From contig JAUIKB010000112.1 in NCBI GenBank assembly GCA_030430975.1, forward strand, positions 1 to 10,327: DNA of 10,327 nt, in the 5' to 3' direction. The notes beneath the pieces are model-generated. The model did no database searches. It worked only from the letters and a program-made list of their open reading frames with translations, and had not been told where the DNA came from. The stretch is from Polyangia bacterium (lineage in GTDB: Bacteria; Myxococcota_A; Polyangia; Polyangiales; Polyangiaceae). Numbering within the stretch: the first letter of the stretch is position 1; each line of letters opens with the position of its first letter. The position numbers and the translations under genes are program-made. This document shows, in pieces, positions 1 through 7,015 of the stretch.

Positions 1-1
1 A

Positions 2-1261
2 GTCGGATTGGGCGGAGCGGTCGTGATCGGGCTGGGCTCGATCGTCGGTACCGGGGTGTTCTACGGGTTGGCCGTCGGTGCGCAGGTTGGCGGCGTGCTA
101 CTGATTCCGGCGCTGATGCTGGCCGGCCTGTTGGCGCTGTTTAACGGTTTGAGCAGCGCACAGCTCGCGGCGGTTCATCCGGTGAGCGGCGGGACGTACG
201 AATACGGCTACAAGTTCCTGTCGCCGACGCTCGGCTTCGCGGCCGGATGGCTTTTTCTGTGCGCAAAGTCAGCCTCGGCGGCCGCGGCGGCTGTCGGATT
301 TGCGTCGTATACCTTGTACCTGGCGGGGGTTACCGATCGCGTCGCGGTCGGCGGTCTGGCCGCCGTCGCCCTGCTAACTATGACGGTGCTTGCCGCTAGC
401 GGTCTACGCCGCAGCAATCGCGTGAACGCGGCGCTGGTGTTGGCGTCCATGGGGGCCTTAGCGCTGCTCGTCGTCCTGAGCACCGGTGGAGCGACGGTCG
501 GAACAGTCTTCAGCTTGGCTCGGCAGGCGCTGACTGTCGACGGGCTGAGGCCGCTGGCGGCGTCGGCCGCCGTGATGTTTGTGGCGTTCACCGGGTACGG
601 TCGAATCGCCACGATGGGAGAAGAAGTGGTGGAGCCGTCTCGGACCATCCCGCGGGCGGTCGTGCTCACGCTGCTATGCTCACTGTGCTTGTACGTCGCG
701 GTCGCGGTTGCGGCGCTCGGCGTCGTGGGGAGCGCAGGGTTCGCGAAAACCGCCGGCGGAACCTCGCCGCCCCTCGTGCTCGTGGCGTCCAGGGTGGGCC
801 AGCCGTGGCTAGGCTCGGTCGTCAGCCTGGGCGCGATCCTGGCGATGCTGGGAGTGACGCTGAATCTGCTGCTCGGACTGTCTCGAGTGGTGCTGGCGAT
901 GGCGCGTCGTGGAGATCTCCCCGCGAGTTTCGCCCGCATCGACGAAGAGCGTCAGAGTCCCAAACGGGCGGTATACGCCGTGGGCGTGCTGGCGGCGGTG
1001 CTCGCCGCCTACGGTGACTTCACCATCGCCTGGAGCTTCAGCGCGTTTACCGTGCTGATTTACTACGGGCTCACGAATCTGGCGGCGCTCCGTCTGCCGA
1101 TCGGCGCAAGAAAATTTCCCCGTGTGATTTCGGTTTTAGGCTTGTTGGGGTGCGGTTCGTTGGCATTGGCAGTCGACAGGTCGATCTGGTTTGCCGGCGT
1201 TACGCTCTTGACCATCGGTTTGGTGCTGCGCGTGCTGTTTCGGACCGAGGGCGCAGAGTAG
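2..1261 (+). CDS. APC-family amino-acid permease, 5' end outside the window
   Basis: This is an inner-membrane secondary transporter of the amino acid-polyamine-organocation (APC) superfamily. It probably takes up amino acids or amines; the substrate cannot be told. The frame is open from base 2, and the first visible residues already form the TM1 glycine motif (IGLGSIVGTGVF). The true start is therefore some 10-30 codons upstream, and the TTG at base 8 is not the real start. About 419 residues are visible and most are hydrophobic, consistent with the roughly 12 helices of the family. Counting from base 8, conserved family segments include GGTYEYGYKFLSP (residues 61-73), the loop GEEVVEPSRTIPRA (204-217) and MARRGDLPASFARID (288-302). 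The gene ends in TAG at 1259-1261, three bases from the stop of the convergent lipoprotein gene, so the two transcription units meet with no room for a separate terminator. The family call is firm; the specificity is unknown. Confidence 0.93.
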   Translation, partial: VGLGGAVVIGLGSIVGTGVFYGLAVGAQVGGVLLIPALMLAGLLALFNGLSSAQLAAVHPVSGGTYEYGYKFLSPTLGFAAGWLFLCAKSASAAAAAVGFASYTLYLAGVTDRVAVGGLAAVALLTMTVLAASGLRRSNRVNAALVLASMGALALLVVLSTGGATVGTVFSLARQALTVDGLRPLAASAAVMFVAFTGYGRIATMGEEVVEPSRTIPRAVVLTLLCSLCLYVAVAVAALGVVGSAGFAKTAGGTSPPLVLVASRVGQPWLGSVVSLGAILAMLGVTLNLLLGLSRVVLAMARRGDLPASFARIDEERQSPKRAVYAVGVLAAVLAAYGDFTIAWSFSAFTVLIYYGLTNLAALRLPIGARKFPRVISVLGLLGCGSLALAVDRSIWFAGVTLLTIGLVLRVLFRTEGAE

Positions 1262-1264
1262 CGG

Positions 1265-2185
1265 CTAGTTCTGGTACGTGACCGTCAGCTGGAAATTGAA
1301 GCTGACATCGCTCGAGGAGGCGTTTGCCTGATGCATTTCCACCGCGATCGTATGCCTCCCCGGCGGTAACGCCGAAGCCTGCAGCGGCACCGCTTGCCAC
1401 GTCTCTTCCTGCGGCGATGCCACCGGCGTGTTTGCGTATGTGCCGTAGCTAACCGACGTGGACGGCAGGTTGGCTCGGAATACCTCGCTACCGTCGATCC
1501 ATACGATCGGACCGTCGTCGTACTTCATCTCGGCGACGACGCCGACGACGTTTCCGGTGATGTCGATCTCTTTTCGGAAGTACGTTGTGACGAACTTGTC
1601 GTCTGGGTTCGGTCCGAAGCTGACGATGGTGACGACGTCTGGGTCCCCGTAGCCGAGCTCGGATTGCCCCATCGACCAGGTGGTGTCGTCGAACGTGGGC
1701 GCCGCCCAATTGGCTCCGGGTAGCCCACCCTTGTCAAAGTACTTCCACGTGGAGGTCGGGGCGATCAGTTGGACGACGTGCGATCCGCCCGTGCCTCCGC
1801 TGCCCGCAGTCGACCCGCCCGTTCCGCCGGCGCCTGCCGATCCGCCCGTCGAGCTTCCGGCCTGCCCGCCTGTGGCCCCGCTGCCGGCCTGCCCGCCGGT
1901 GGCGCTTCCCGCTTGGCCGCCGCTTGCGCCGGTGCCCGCCTGGCCACCGACCGCGCCCGTACCACCAGCCGACGCAGAGCCCCCTGCGCTGGTGCCCGCC
2001 ACGCCACCGCCGGCCGCACTGCCACCACTGGCGCCGCCGGCCGCGGCCCCCGAACTTCCGCCCGCGGACGAACCGGCGATCCCGGCGGTGCCGCCAGTCG
2101 CGTCGTCACTCAACTCGTCAGGGAACGTCGAGCAGGCGACGTAACACGACGCCGCGAGTACGATCGTAATCCAGTGCCGAGTCAC
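1265..2185 (-). CDS. Lipoprotein with Gly/Ala/Ser-rich linker and C-terminal galactose-binding-like beta-sandwich domain (paralogue A)
   Basis: This is a predicted 306-residue surface lipoprotein. Residues 1-17 form a short signal peptide (MTRHWITIVLAASCYVAC), with Cys18 the likely lipidated residue. The lipobox YVAC is imperfect because of Tyr at -3, and Cys14 is the other candidate. Residues about 30-135 are a low-complexity Gly/Ala/Ser/Thr linker. Residues 147-306 form a compact domain starting at WKYFDKG, with the segments LGYGDPDV, TTYFRK, YDDGPIVWIDGSEVFR and HTIAVEMHQ. This pattern resembles the galactose-binding-like modules attached to many secreted proteins of Planctomycetes, Verrucomicrobia and Myxococcota. 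No catalytic residues are apparent, so a binding or adhesion role is inferred. The start is GTG at 2185, with AGAGG only two bases before it. The gene lies 60 bases downstream of a paralogue with the same architecture, from which it probably arose by tandem duplication. The ligand is unknown. Confidence 0.88.
   Translation of the reverse strand: MTRHWITIVLAASCYVACSTFPDELSDDATGGTAGIAGSSAGGSSGAAAGGASGGSAAGGGVAGTSAGGSASAGGTGAVGGQAGTGASGGQAGSATGGQAGSGATGGQAGSSTGGSAGAGGTGGSTAGSGGTGGSHVVQLIAPTSTWKYFDKGGLPGANWAAPTFDDTTWSMGQSELGYGDPDVVTIVSFGPNPDDKFVTTYFRKEIDITGNVVGVVAEMKYDDGPIVWIDGSEVFRANLPSTSVSYGTYANTPVASPQEETWQAVPLQASALPPGRHTIAVEMHQANASSSDVSFNFQLTVTYQN
1781..2095 (-). repeat. Low-complexity Gly/Ala/Ser linker-coding tract of paralogue A
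   Basis: About 105 codons made almost entirely of Gly, Ala, Ser and Thr, with loosely repeated GGQAGSG-like and GGTGGS-like blocks. It probably acts as a flexible spacer that holds the C-terminal domain away from the outer membrane. On the opposite strand the same bases read as long Pro/Ala-rich open frames, which are artefacts of the composition. Such a tract can gain or lose units by slippage, so its length may vary between strains. Confidence 0.85.
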
Positions 2186-2192
2186 AACCTCT

Positions 2193-2203
2193 AGTGTGCC
2201 ACG
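2193..2203 (-). promoter_or_regulatory. Shared 11-base leader motif upstream of paralogue A
   Basis: CGTGGCACACT (read on the minus strand) ends 7 bases before the GTG start of paralogue A. The identical 11 bases end 9 bases before the ATG of paralogue B. The following bases (agaggtt here, ggcagaatc there) differ, as does the sequence further upstream. It could be a regulator or RNA-protein binding site, or a leftover of the duplication. The TGGCAC part resembles a sigma-54 -24 element, but no GC follows at -12, so I do not call a sigma-54 promoter. Confidence 0.4.
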
Positions 2204-2245
2204 GTTTCGCGTGGGATTCCCGCTTGCTGCGGGGTGATCGTCCGG

Positions 2246-3163
2246 TCAGTTTTGATGCTTGATGCCGAGCCGAAACGCGAAGCCTAAATCGGAGCTATTG
2301 GCGATGGCTTGGTGCACTTCGGCGGCGATCGTGTGGGTTCCGGGCGGAAGGCTCACGGGGTTGATATCTACGGAGTGCCAGACACCTTCTTGAGTGTTCT
2401 CGATGATGGTGTTCGCCAGCGTGCCGTAGCCGATGGCGCCGCTGCGCAGGTTGCCGCGAAACACCTCGGTTCCGTCCAGCCGAATCAGCACGCCATCGTC
2501 GTATCTCACGGCAGCGCTCACGGCGATGGGCGTATTGCTGATCTGGATCGTCTTACGAAAGTACGTCGTCACGTACTTGTTGCTGGCGTTCGGACCGAAA
2601 TCGACGACTGTGCTTACATCCGCGTCGCCGTAGCCGAGCTTTGCCGGGCCGCTATCCCACGCGGCATCGCTGTAGGCGGAGGTGAACCAGTTGCTAGCGG
2701 GAATCGCGCCCTTGTCGTAATATTTCCACACGGCATTTTCGGCGACCACGCTGACGCTGACGATGCCTCCGGTCCCTCCGCCGCCCGCGCTGCCGCCCGC
2801 GCCAGCGCTGCCGCCCGAGCCGGCCTGACCGCCCGTTCCTGCGGCGGCGCCTGTTCCGCCCGTTCCGCCTGCTCCGCCTTGTCCGCCTCCGCTCGTTCCG
2901 CCGGATCCGCCAGCGGCGCCACCCTGCGCTCCGGTGCCGCTGCCGCCCGTGGCCGAGCCTCCGTTGGCCGAGCCAGCGCTACCTCCGCCGCTCGCTCCGC
3001 CACTTTGGGTACCGCCGCTTCCGGTCGTGCTTCCACCTTCGCCTGACGAGCCGGCTGCGGATCCGGCACTGCCGCCGCCGCCCTCATCTTCCAGGGCGTC
3101 GGGGAAGGTCGAACACCCTGCGTAGCAGCACGCTATGGCTAGCACGGAGACCAAACGGCGCAT
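2246..3163 (-). CDS. Lipoprotein with Gly-rich linker and C-terminal galactose-binding-like beta-sandwich domain (paralogue B)
   Basis: This 305-residue predicted lipoprotein has the same plan as its downstream neighbour. The signal peptide (MRRLVSVLAIACCYAGC) ends in Cys17 with an imperfect lipobox YAGC. The shared sequence CSTFPD follows, then a linker over residues about 28-133 that is even richer in glycine. The C-terminal domain covers residues 146-305, with WKYYDKG, LGYGDADV, FGPNASNKYVTTYFRK, YDDGVLIRLDGTEVFRGNL and PPGTHTIAAEVHQ. By eye about half of the C-terminal domain is identical to the paralogue, while the linkers do not align residue by residue. This suggests selection on the domain and on linker length rather than linker sequence. 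The start is ATG at 3163; no strong Shine-Dalgarno sequence is visible. The stop of the upstream DUF255-AKR gene is 43 bases away, so cotranscription is possible. No active site is visible, and binding of a carbohydrate or surface ligand is inferred only. Confidence 0.88.
   Translation of the reverse strand: MRRLVSVLAIACCYAGCSTFPDALEDEGGGGSAGSAAGSSGEGGSTTGSGGTQSGGASGGGSAGSANGGSATGGSGTGAQGGAAGGSGGTSGGGQGGAGGTGGTGAAAGTGGQAGSGGSAGAGGSAGGGGTGGIVSVSVVAENAVWKYYDKGAIPASNWFTSAYSDAAWDSGPAKLGYGDADVSTVVDFGPNASNKYVTTYFRKTIQISNTPIAVSAAVRYDDGVLIRLDGTEVFRGNLRSGAIGYGTLANTIIENTQEGVWHSVDINPVSLPPGTHTIAAEVHQAIANSSDLGFAFRLGIKHQN
2765..3082 (-). repeat. Low-complexity Gly-rich linker-coding tract of paralogue B
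   Basis: About 106 codons, mostly Gly with Ser, Ala and Thr, in imperfect GGSAG, GGTGG and GGQGG blocks. It occupies the same place and has nearly the same length (106 against 105 codons) as the tract in the neighbouring paralogue, but the order of blocks differs. It is probably an extended flexible spacer between the lipid anchor and the folded C-terminal domain. Confidence 0.85.
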
Positions 3164-3172
3164 GATTCTGCC

Positions 3173-3183
3173 AGTGTGCCACG
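3173..3183 (-). promoter_or_regulatory. Shared 11-base leader motif upstream of paralogue B
   Basis: CGTGGCACACT on the minus strand, 9 bases before the ATG of paralogue B and identical to the motif ahead of paralogue A. It lies in the 43-base gap after the DUF255-AKR gene, so if it is a promoter or operator element the lipoproteins could be expressed independently of that gene. The role is unproven. Confidence 0.4.
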
Positions 3184-3206
3184 AATCGAGCCCGCGTTCG
3201 CAAATC

Positions 3207-6200
3207 TCAGCGGATGTCAGCCTTCAGCGCCGCGTCGAGTACTCGTGTTGCGCCCTTCAGCGGCGGCTTTTCCATGGCGCCGAGCACGTCGTCTACATAT
3301 GTGCGGCGGCGCATGCCGACCAGGACGGTGGACACGCCCGGTGTTGCGCACAGTGTGTTCAGTGCCTTGTGGGACAGCGGCATCGGGCGCTCATCATCGT
3401 CGAGCGTCGGATCCAGCAGGGTGTTGAGCTTCTCGCTGCGCGTCGCGCTGCGCTCGGCGGCGCGCGCGTTCAGAGCGAGGAGCAATCGGTCCAGCGCGGG
3501 ACGATAGCGATCCTGCCAGTCGTTCCAGCGGTCGCGCATCTCGCCTTTGAGTCCGCGATCCAGTAGGCCGCTGGCCTGCCGCAGATGCGCCCGCACCGTG
3601 TGTTGCTCGATGTCGCGCCACTGCTCGATCCCGTCGAGCCGGGCCGGCAAGCGCCCGAGCTGGTCGGCCCAGCGAAAGAACCCCTCCGGCGACGGCCGCC
3701 CTTTTGCTGAGCGCAGATGAGTGCCGATGTTCGTTCGGTACTCGCGTTCTAGGCGCTCTACCCGGCTGAGCGCCGCCTCGAACGGTGGTGCACCGGTGAC
3801 CGGTTGCGGGTCGGCGAGTCGGCGCAGTCCGCGATCGGTGATCGCATTGAGCGGTCTATTGACGAGCACCGCCACATCGTTCGCCGCGGCGTGCTCAAGC
3901 GCCGAGTGAATCGGCTCTGGGCTCTCGGGGTTGTTGAGCTGACGCGTCGCGTCCTGCTCGAGCAGATTGAACGGCAGCTGTAGTATGCGAAAGTGATGCT
4001 GGCTCGCAATGCGTTTAGCAACGCGCAGGAAGTGGTCTAGCGACGTCGCCTCCGGGTCGTCGGGGTCCAGAGTGCACGAATTGCTCGATACTCCGTAGAA
4101 CGCGATCCGGCCATCTCGAACTTCGCGCTCCAGGTGTTCGAACGCAGCGCCGATCCGTCGATAGAACTCGCTGCGCGCCTCGGAGGTCGGTACACCGCGT
4201 TTGCGCGCGTCGCTTAAGAAGTACTCCGGATTGTGTAGCAAGCACGCGTCGAGCGTTTCGACTTCGAGCCTTGCCAGCGACCGGGAGAGCTGGTCACGCA
4301 GCCAGTCCGGATGGATGCAGTGCCACAGGTCGTCTGCGCATCGGACCATGTCGTCGAACGGTCGTTTGCGTTGCTCTCGGTCGCGGGCGATCGTCAGATT
4401 GGATTCCTGCACGTAGCCAATTTTCGATACAAGAATGATCTCATCTCGCTGCAGATGCTGATCGTCGACGCACTCGCGAAGGACTCGACCCACGACGCGC
4501 TCGCTGGCGCCGCCGGTGTAATTCGTGGACGTATCGATTAGGTTCACACCGCTAAGCAGCGCATCGCTCAGCGCGGCGCGGTGTTCCGGATCGCGATCGT
4601 CGATCCGATACCCACCAAACCCGAAGCGGCTCGCTTTCAGATCCGTAACGCCTAGGTTGCGATAGCCGTGGTCGCCGAAGCGTCGCTGGAACCGCGCGGC
4701 GTAGCGCTGGGTGCCCTCAGGGGTGGCACGGCCGGTCAGAACACCAGCCGTTACGGCAACCGCGCCCGTCGGTTGTGAACGCGCGTGGGCAGCGAGCGCC
4801 GATTCGACTTCGGCTGGATCCGTGACGGGAGCGTTGCACGTGAAGTTGCGGCACACGAACAGCCTGGCTGGATCGGCCGTGGGCTTGTCTGTCAGCAACG
4901 CGAGTCCTTCACGTCGGTTGCCGTCATCGTGCTGAATGAAGCGGAACGGTAGGTAGTGCTTTGCGACTGCGCGCTCCAGCTCGGCGCGCCCGCTCTCGCC
5001 GGTGAAAGCGAGCTCCGTCGCGGATTGCATCAGCTGCAGCATCGTAAGCAACGAGGCTGCGTGGGCACGAGGTGAACGCTCGATCTGCTGTCCGTAGGCT
5101 TTGAGCGCACGGACAGCGTGCGTGCGTAGCGCAGCGTTATCGAAGTGTAGGCTCAGGCGTGCCAGCGCGCGCGCGGCGATAGCGTTTGCGCTCGGCAGCG
5201 CGCTGTCCTGGCCACTGTGATGCCGAACGATGAGCGGTTCGTGGCTGGACGAAGACTGAAAAAACGATCCGCTAGGGCTCCGGAAGTCGTCCAGCAGCTT
5301 CTGCGCGAGATCGTGGGCTCTGTCCAGGTGCGGTCGTGCGCCGCCTGCTTCGTAAAGATCGATCAGGCCATCGGCGAGATAGGCGTAGTCATCGAGGTAG
5401 CCTTGGGTGTGCGCGTTACCTTGTCGATAGGTGCGCAAGAGCCCGTCGTCGTCACCGCGCAGCCGAGTGCTGATGAACTCGGCGGCGCGCAACGCGGAGT
5501 CGAGATGGCCCCGGTCGCCTAACACGCGGTAACCCTCCGCCATCGCGCCGATCATGAGACCGTTCCAACTCGTCAGGATCTTGTCGTCGAGCGCTGGTGC
5601 CGTTCGCTGTTTGCGAACCTCTAAGAGCTGAGCCTTAGCGGCGGTCAGGCGGCCGTTAAGCGTCTCCAAGCCGATGCCGAGCTCAGCGGCGACGTCATCG
5701 CGTGAACGTGGCGTGTGCAGCACGTTGGTGCCTTCCCAGTTGCCCTGTGGCGCGATGTCGAAGTACGCGGCTGCCGCGGCTGCGGTCTCAGCGTCGAGCA
5801 CCTCCTGCACTTCGTCATGACTCCAAACGAAGTACTTGCCTTCGACGCCTTCGCTATCGGCGTCGGTCGCCGAGTAGTAACCGCCTTCCGGGCTCTGCAT
5901 TTCGGCGACGATGTAATCGAGTGTTTCCGCCGCTACTCGGGCGTACTCGCTGTCGCCCGTCGCCTGATAGCCTTCGAGATAGGCTCGGGCGAGCAGCGCG
6001 TTGTCGTAGAGCATCTTTTCGAAGTGCGGAACGTGCCAACGAGCGTCGGTCGAGTAGCGCGCGAAACCTCCGCGCAACTGGTCGTAGATGCCTCCATTTT
6101 TCATCGCGGTAAGCGTGGTCGTTGCCATACGCTTGGCGACGTCGCTGTTCTCGGCGACATCGTAGTGCAATAACAGGCGGATCGAGGCCGTCGGTGGAAA

Positions 6201-6809
6201 CTTGGGTGCGCCGCTAAAGCCGCCGTAGTCAGGATCGAAGGCTGACTCGAGCTGGCTGACCGCGGTTCGAAGGACGGTATCGTCCAGCGCCTGAGGCGCC
6301 GCGGATCGGTTAGTGGCGTTCAAGTGTTCGATGAGGCTCGACGCTTGTTCCGAAAGAGTTTCGCGTTCGGTCGCCCACATGTCGGCAATGCGTTGCAGCA
6401 CCGACGGGAAACCCGGTCGCCCGTACTTATCTTCAGGTGGAAAATATGTGCCTGCAAAAAACGGCTCCTGGGCCGGCGTCAAGAACACGGTCATCGGCCA
6501 TCCGCCGCTTCCGTGCATGGCGACCGTGGCGGCCATGTAAATGTCGTCGAGATCCGGACGCTCTTCGCGGTCGACCTTGATGCAGACAAAGTGCTCGTTC
6601 ATCAGCTTCGCGATCGCGTCGTTCTCAAACGATTCGCGCTCCATCACGTGGCACCAGTGACAAGCGGCGTAGCCGATGCTCAGCAGGATGGGCCGATCCT
6701 CGACGCGCGCCTGTTCGAGCGCCGCGTCGTCCCAGGGTTGCCAGTGAACGGGATTGTCCGCGTGCTGGAGCAGGTACGGGCTGGTCGCCGCGGCCAGACG
6801 GTTGGACAT
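3207..6809 (-). CDS. Fusion protein: YyaL/SSP411-type (DUF255) thioredoxin-like and six-hairpin module joined to an aldo/keto reductase
   Basis: This is a 1200-residue protein. I chose the ATG at 6809 because MSNRLAAATSPYLLQHADNPVHWQPW is the usual beginning of the family; the frame stays open upstream to 6947 but that extension has no family features. Residues 1 to about 165 form the thioredoxin-like domain with a CHWC motif (50-53). Residues about 170-640 form the alpha-alpha barrel part, followed by the family's CRNFTC segment (653-658). This module is related to B. subtilis YyaL and human SPATA20, whose biochemical role is not established. From about residue 717 an aldo/keto reductase begins (NLGVTDLKASRFGFGGYRI), with a complete candidate tetrad: Asp759, Tyr764, Lys796 and His859. 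It would be an NAD(P)H-dependent carbonyl reductase. The AKR part is about 480 residues, well above the usual 280-330, mainly because of a helical, charged insert around 994-1139. There is no stop or frameshift at the junction (about 4661). No signal peptide is seen, so it is probably cytoplasmic. SD is weak. Confidence 0.9.
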   Translation of the reverse strand: MSNRLAAATSPYLLQHADNPVHWQPWDDAALEQARVEDRPILLSIGYAACHWCHVMERESFENDAIAKLMNEHFVCIKVDREERPDLDDIYMAATVAMHGSGGWPMTVFLTPAQEPFFAGTYFPPEDKYGRPGFPSVLQRIADMWATERETLSEQASSLIEHLNATNRSAAPQALDDTVLRTAVSQLESAFDPDYGGFSGAPKFPPTASIRLLLHYDVAENSDVAKRMATTTLTAMKNGGIYDQLRGGFARYSTDARWHVPHFEKMLYDNALLARAYLEGYQATGDSEYARVAAETLDYIVAEMQSPEGGYYSATDADSEGVEGKYFVWSHDEVQEVLDAETAAAAAAYFDIAPQGNWEGTNVLHTPRSRDDVAAELGIGLETLNGRLTAAKAQLLEVRKQRTAPALDDKILTSWNGLMIGAMAEGYRVLGDRGHLDSALRAAEFISTRLRGDDDGLLRTYRQGNAHTQGYLDDYAYLADGLIDLYEAGGARPHLDRAHDLAQKLLDDFRSPSGSFFQSSSSHEPLIVRHHSGQDSALPSANAIAARALARLSLHFDNAALRTHAVRALKAYGQQIERSPRAHAASLLTMLQLMQSATELAFTGESGRAELERAVAKHYLPFRFIQHDDGNRREGLALLTDKPTADPARLFVCRNFTCNAPVTDPAEVESALAAHARSQPTGAVAVTAGVLTGRATPEGTQRYAARFQRRFGDHGYRNLGVTDLKASRFGFGGYRIDDRDPEHRAALSDALLSGVNLIDTSTNYTGGASERVVGRVLRECVDDQHLQRDEIILVSKIGYVQESNLTIARDREQRKRPFDDMVRCADDLWHCIHPDWLRDQLSRSLARLEVETLDACLLHNPEYFLSDARKRGVPTSEARSEFYRRIGAAFEHLEREVRDGRIAFYGVSSNSCTLDPDDPEATSLDHFLRVAKRIASQHHFRILQLPFNLLEQDATRQLNNPESPEPIHSALEHAAANDVAVLVNRPLNAITDRGLRRLADPQPVTGAPPFEAALSRVERLEREYRTNIGTHLRSAKGRPSPEGFFRWADQLGRLPARLDGIEQWRDIEQHTVRAHLRQASGLLDRGLKGEMRDRWNDWQDRYRPALDRLLLALNARAAERSATRSEKLNTLLDPTLDDDERPMPLSHKALNTLCATPGVSTVLVGMRRRTYVDDVLGAMEKPPLKGATRVLDAALKADIR

Positions 6810-7015
6810 GGCTGGTTGTAGCAGCGCGCGTGTGTTCCGCTGCCGGGCCAAGCGGGAACGGGTCGGCTGGCCGGTTGAGGCGGATGCTGGGACCTCGGGC
6901 GGCGCCCGAATGTAAGCCGCCGGAACCCGCCGGAATCGTTGTATCATGTGAGTTCGGCTGCTACGCAGCCAGGCTTGACCGGCTGGGGCTCAAACGTCCG
7001 CGGCCCGGAGGATAT
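6810..7015. other. Divergent intergenic region between the DUF255-AKR gene and the PPC lipoprotein gene
   Basis: These 206 bases must contain the promoters of both divergent genes. On the plus strand TATCAT at 6942-6947 is a possible -10 box for the lipoprotein gene, but no -35 box lies at the right distance. No convincing promoter is seen for the leftward gene. A perfect 6-bp stem with a 3-base loop (TCGGGC at 6895-6900, GCCCGA at 6904-6909) is present near the centre. Just after it, CGCCGGAA occurs twice close together (about 6918-6925 and 6928-6935). Open frames run into the region from both sides but carry no family features. Confidence 0.45.
7007..7011 (+). promoter_or_regulatory. Ribosome binding site that fixes the lipoprotein start
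   Basis: GGAGG lies four bases before the ATG at 7016. It selects this ATG over in-frame upstream starts such as the one at 6830, which would bury the signal peptide inside the protein. Confidence 0.8.

Noticed and set aside
208..939. 243-residue minus-strand open frame opposite the permease
   Set aside because: It is Ser/Thr/Ala/Pro-rich with no recognisable features, opposite a well-supported membrane transporter.
1680..2194. Long Pro/Ala- and Arg-rich open frames on the plus strand and in other minus frames
   Set aside because: They are mirror images of the GC-rich Gly/Ala linker codons of paralogue A; they have no protein-like pattern and overlap a gene with a clear signal peptide and domain.
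2309..3125. Open frames on the plus strand opposite paralogue B, and the minus-strand shadow at 2614-3087
   Set aside because: These have the same composition artefact; the real frame has a lipobox and a domain conserved with the neighbour.
6810..6947. N-terminal extension of the DUF255-AKR protein by 46 residues
   Set aside because: The extension is Arg/Pro/Ala-rich and absent from the family; the conserved family start begins at the ATG at 6809.
6970..7000. TTGACC at 6975-6980 as a -35 box for the lipoprotein gene
   Set aside because: No -10-like sequence lies 16-18 bases downstream.
6830..7015. Upstream in-frame extension of the PPC lipoprotein by 62 residues
   Set aside because: The ATG at 7016 has a GGAGG four bases ahead and is followed at once by a signal peptide and lipobox.
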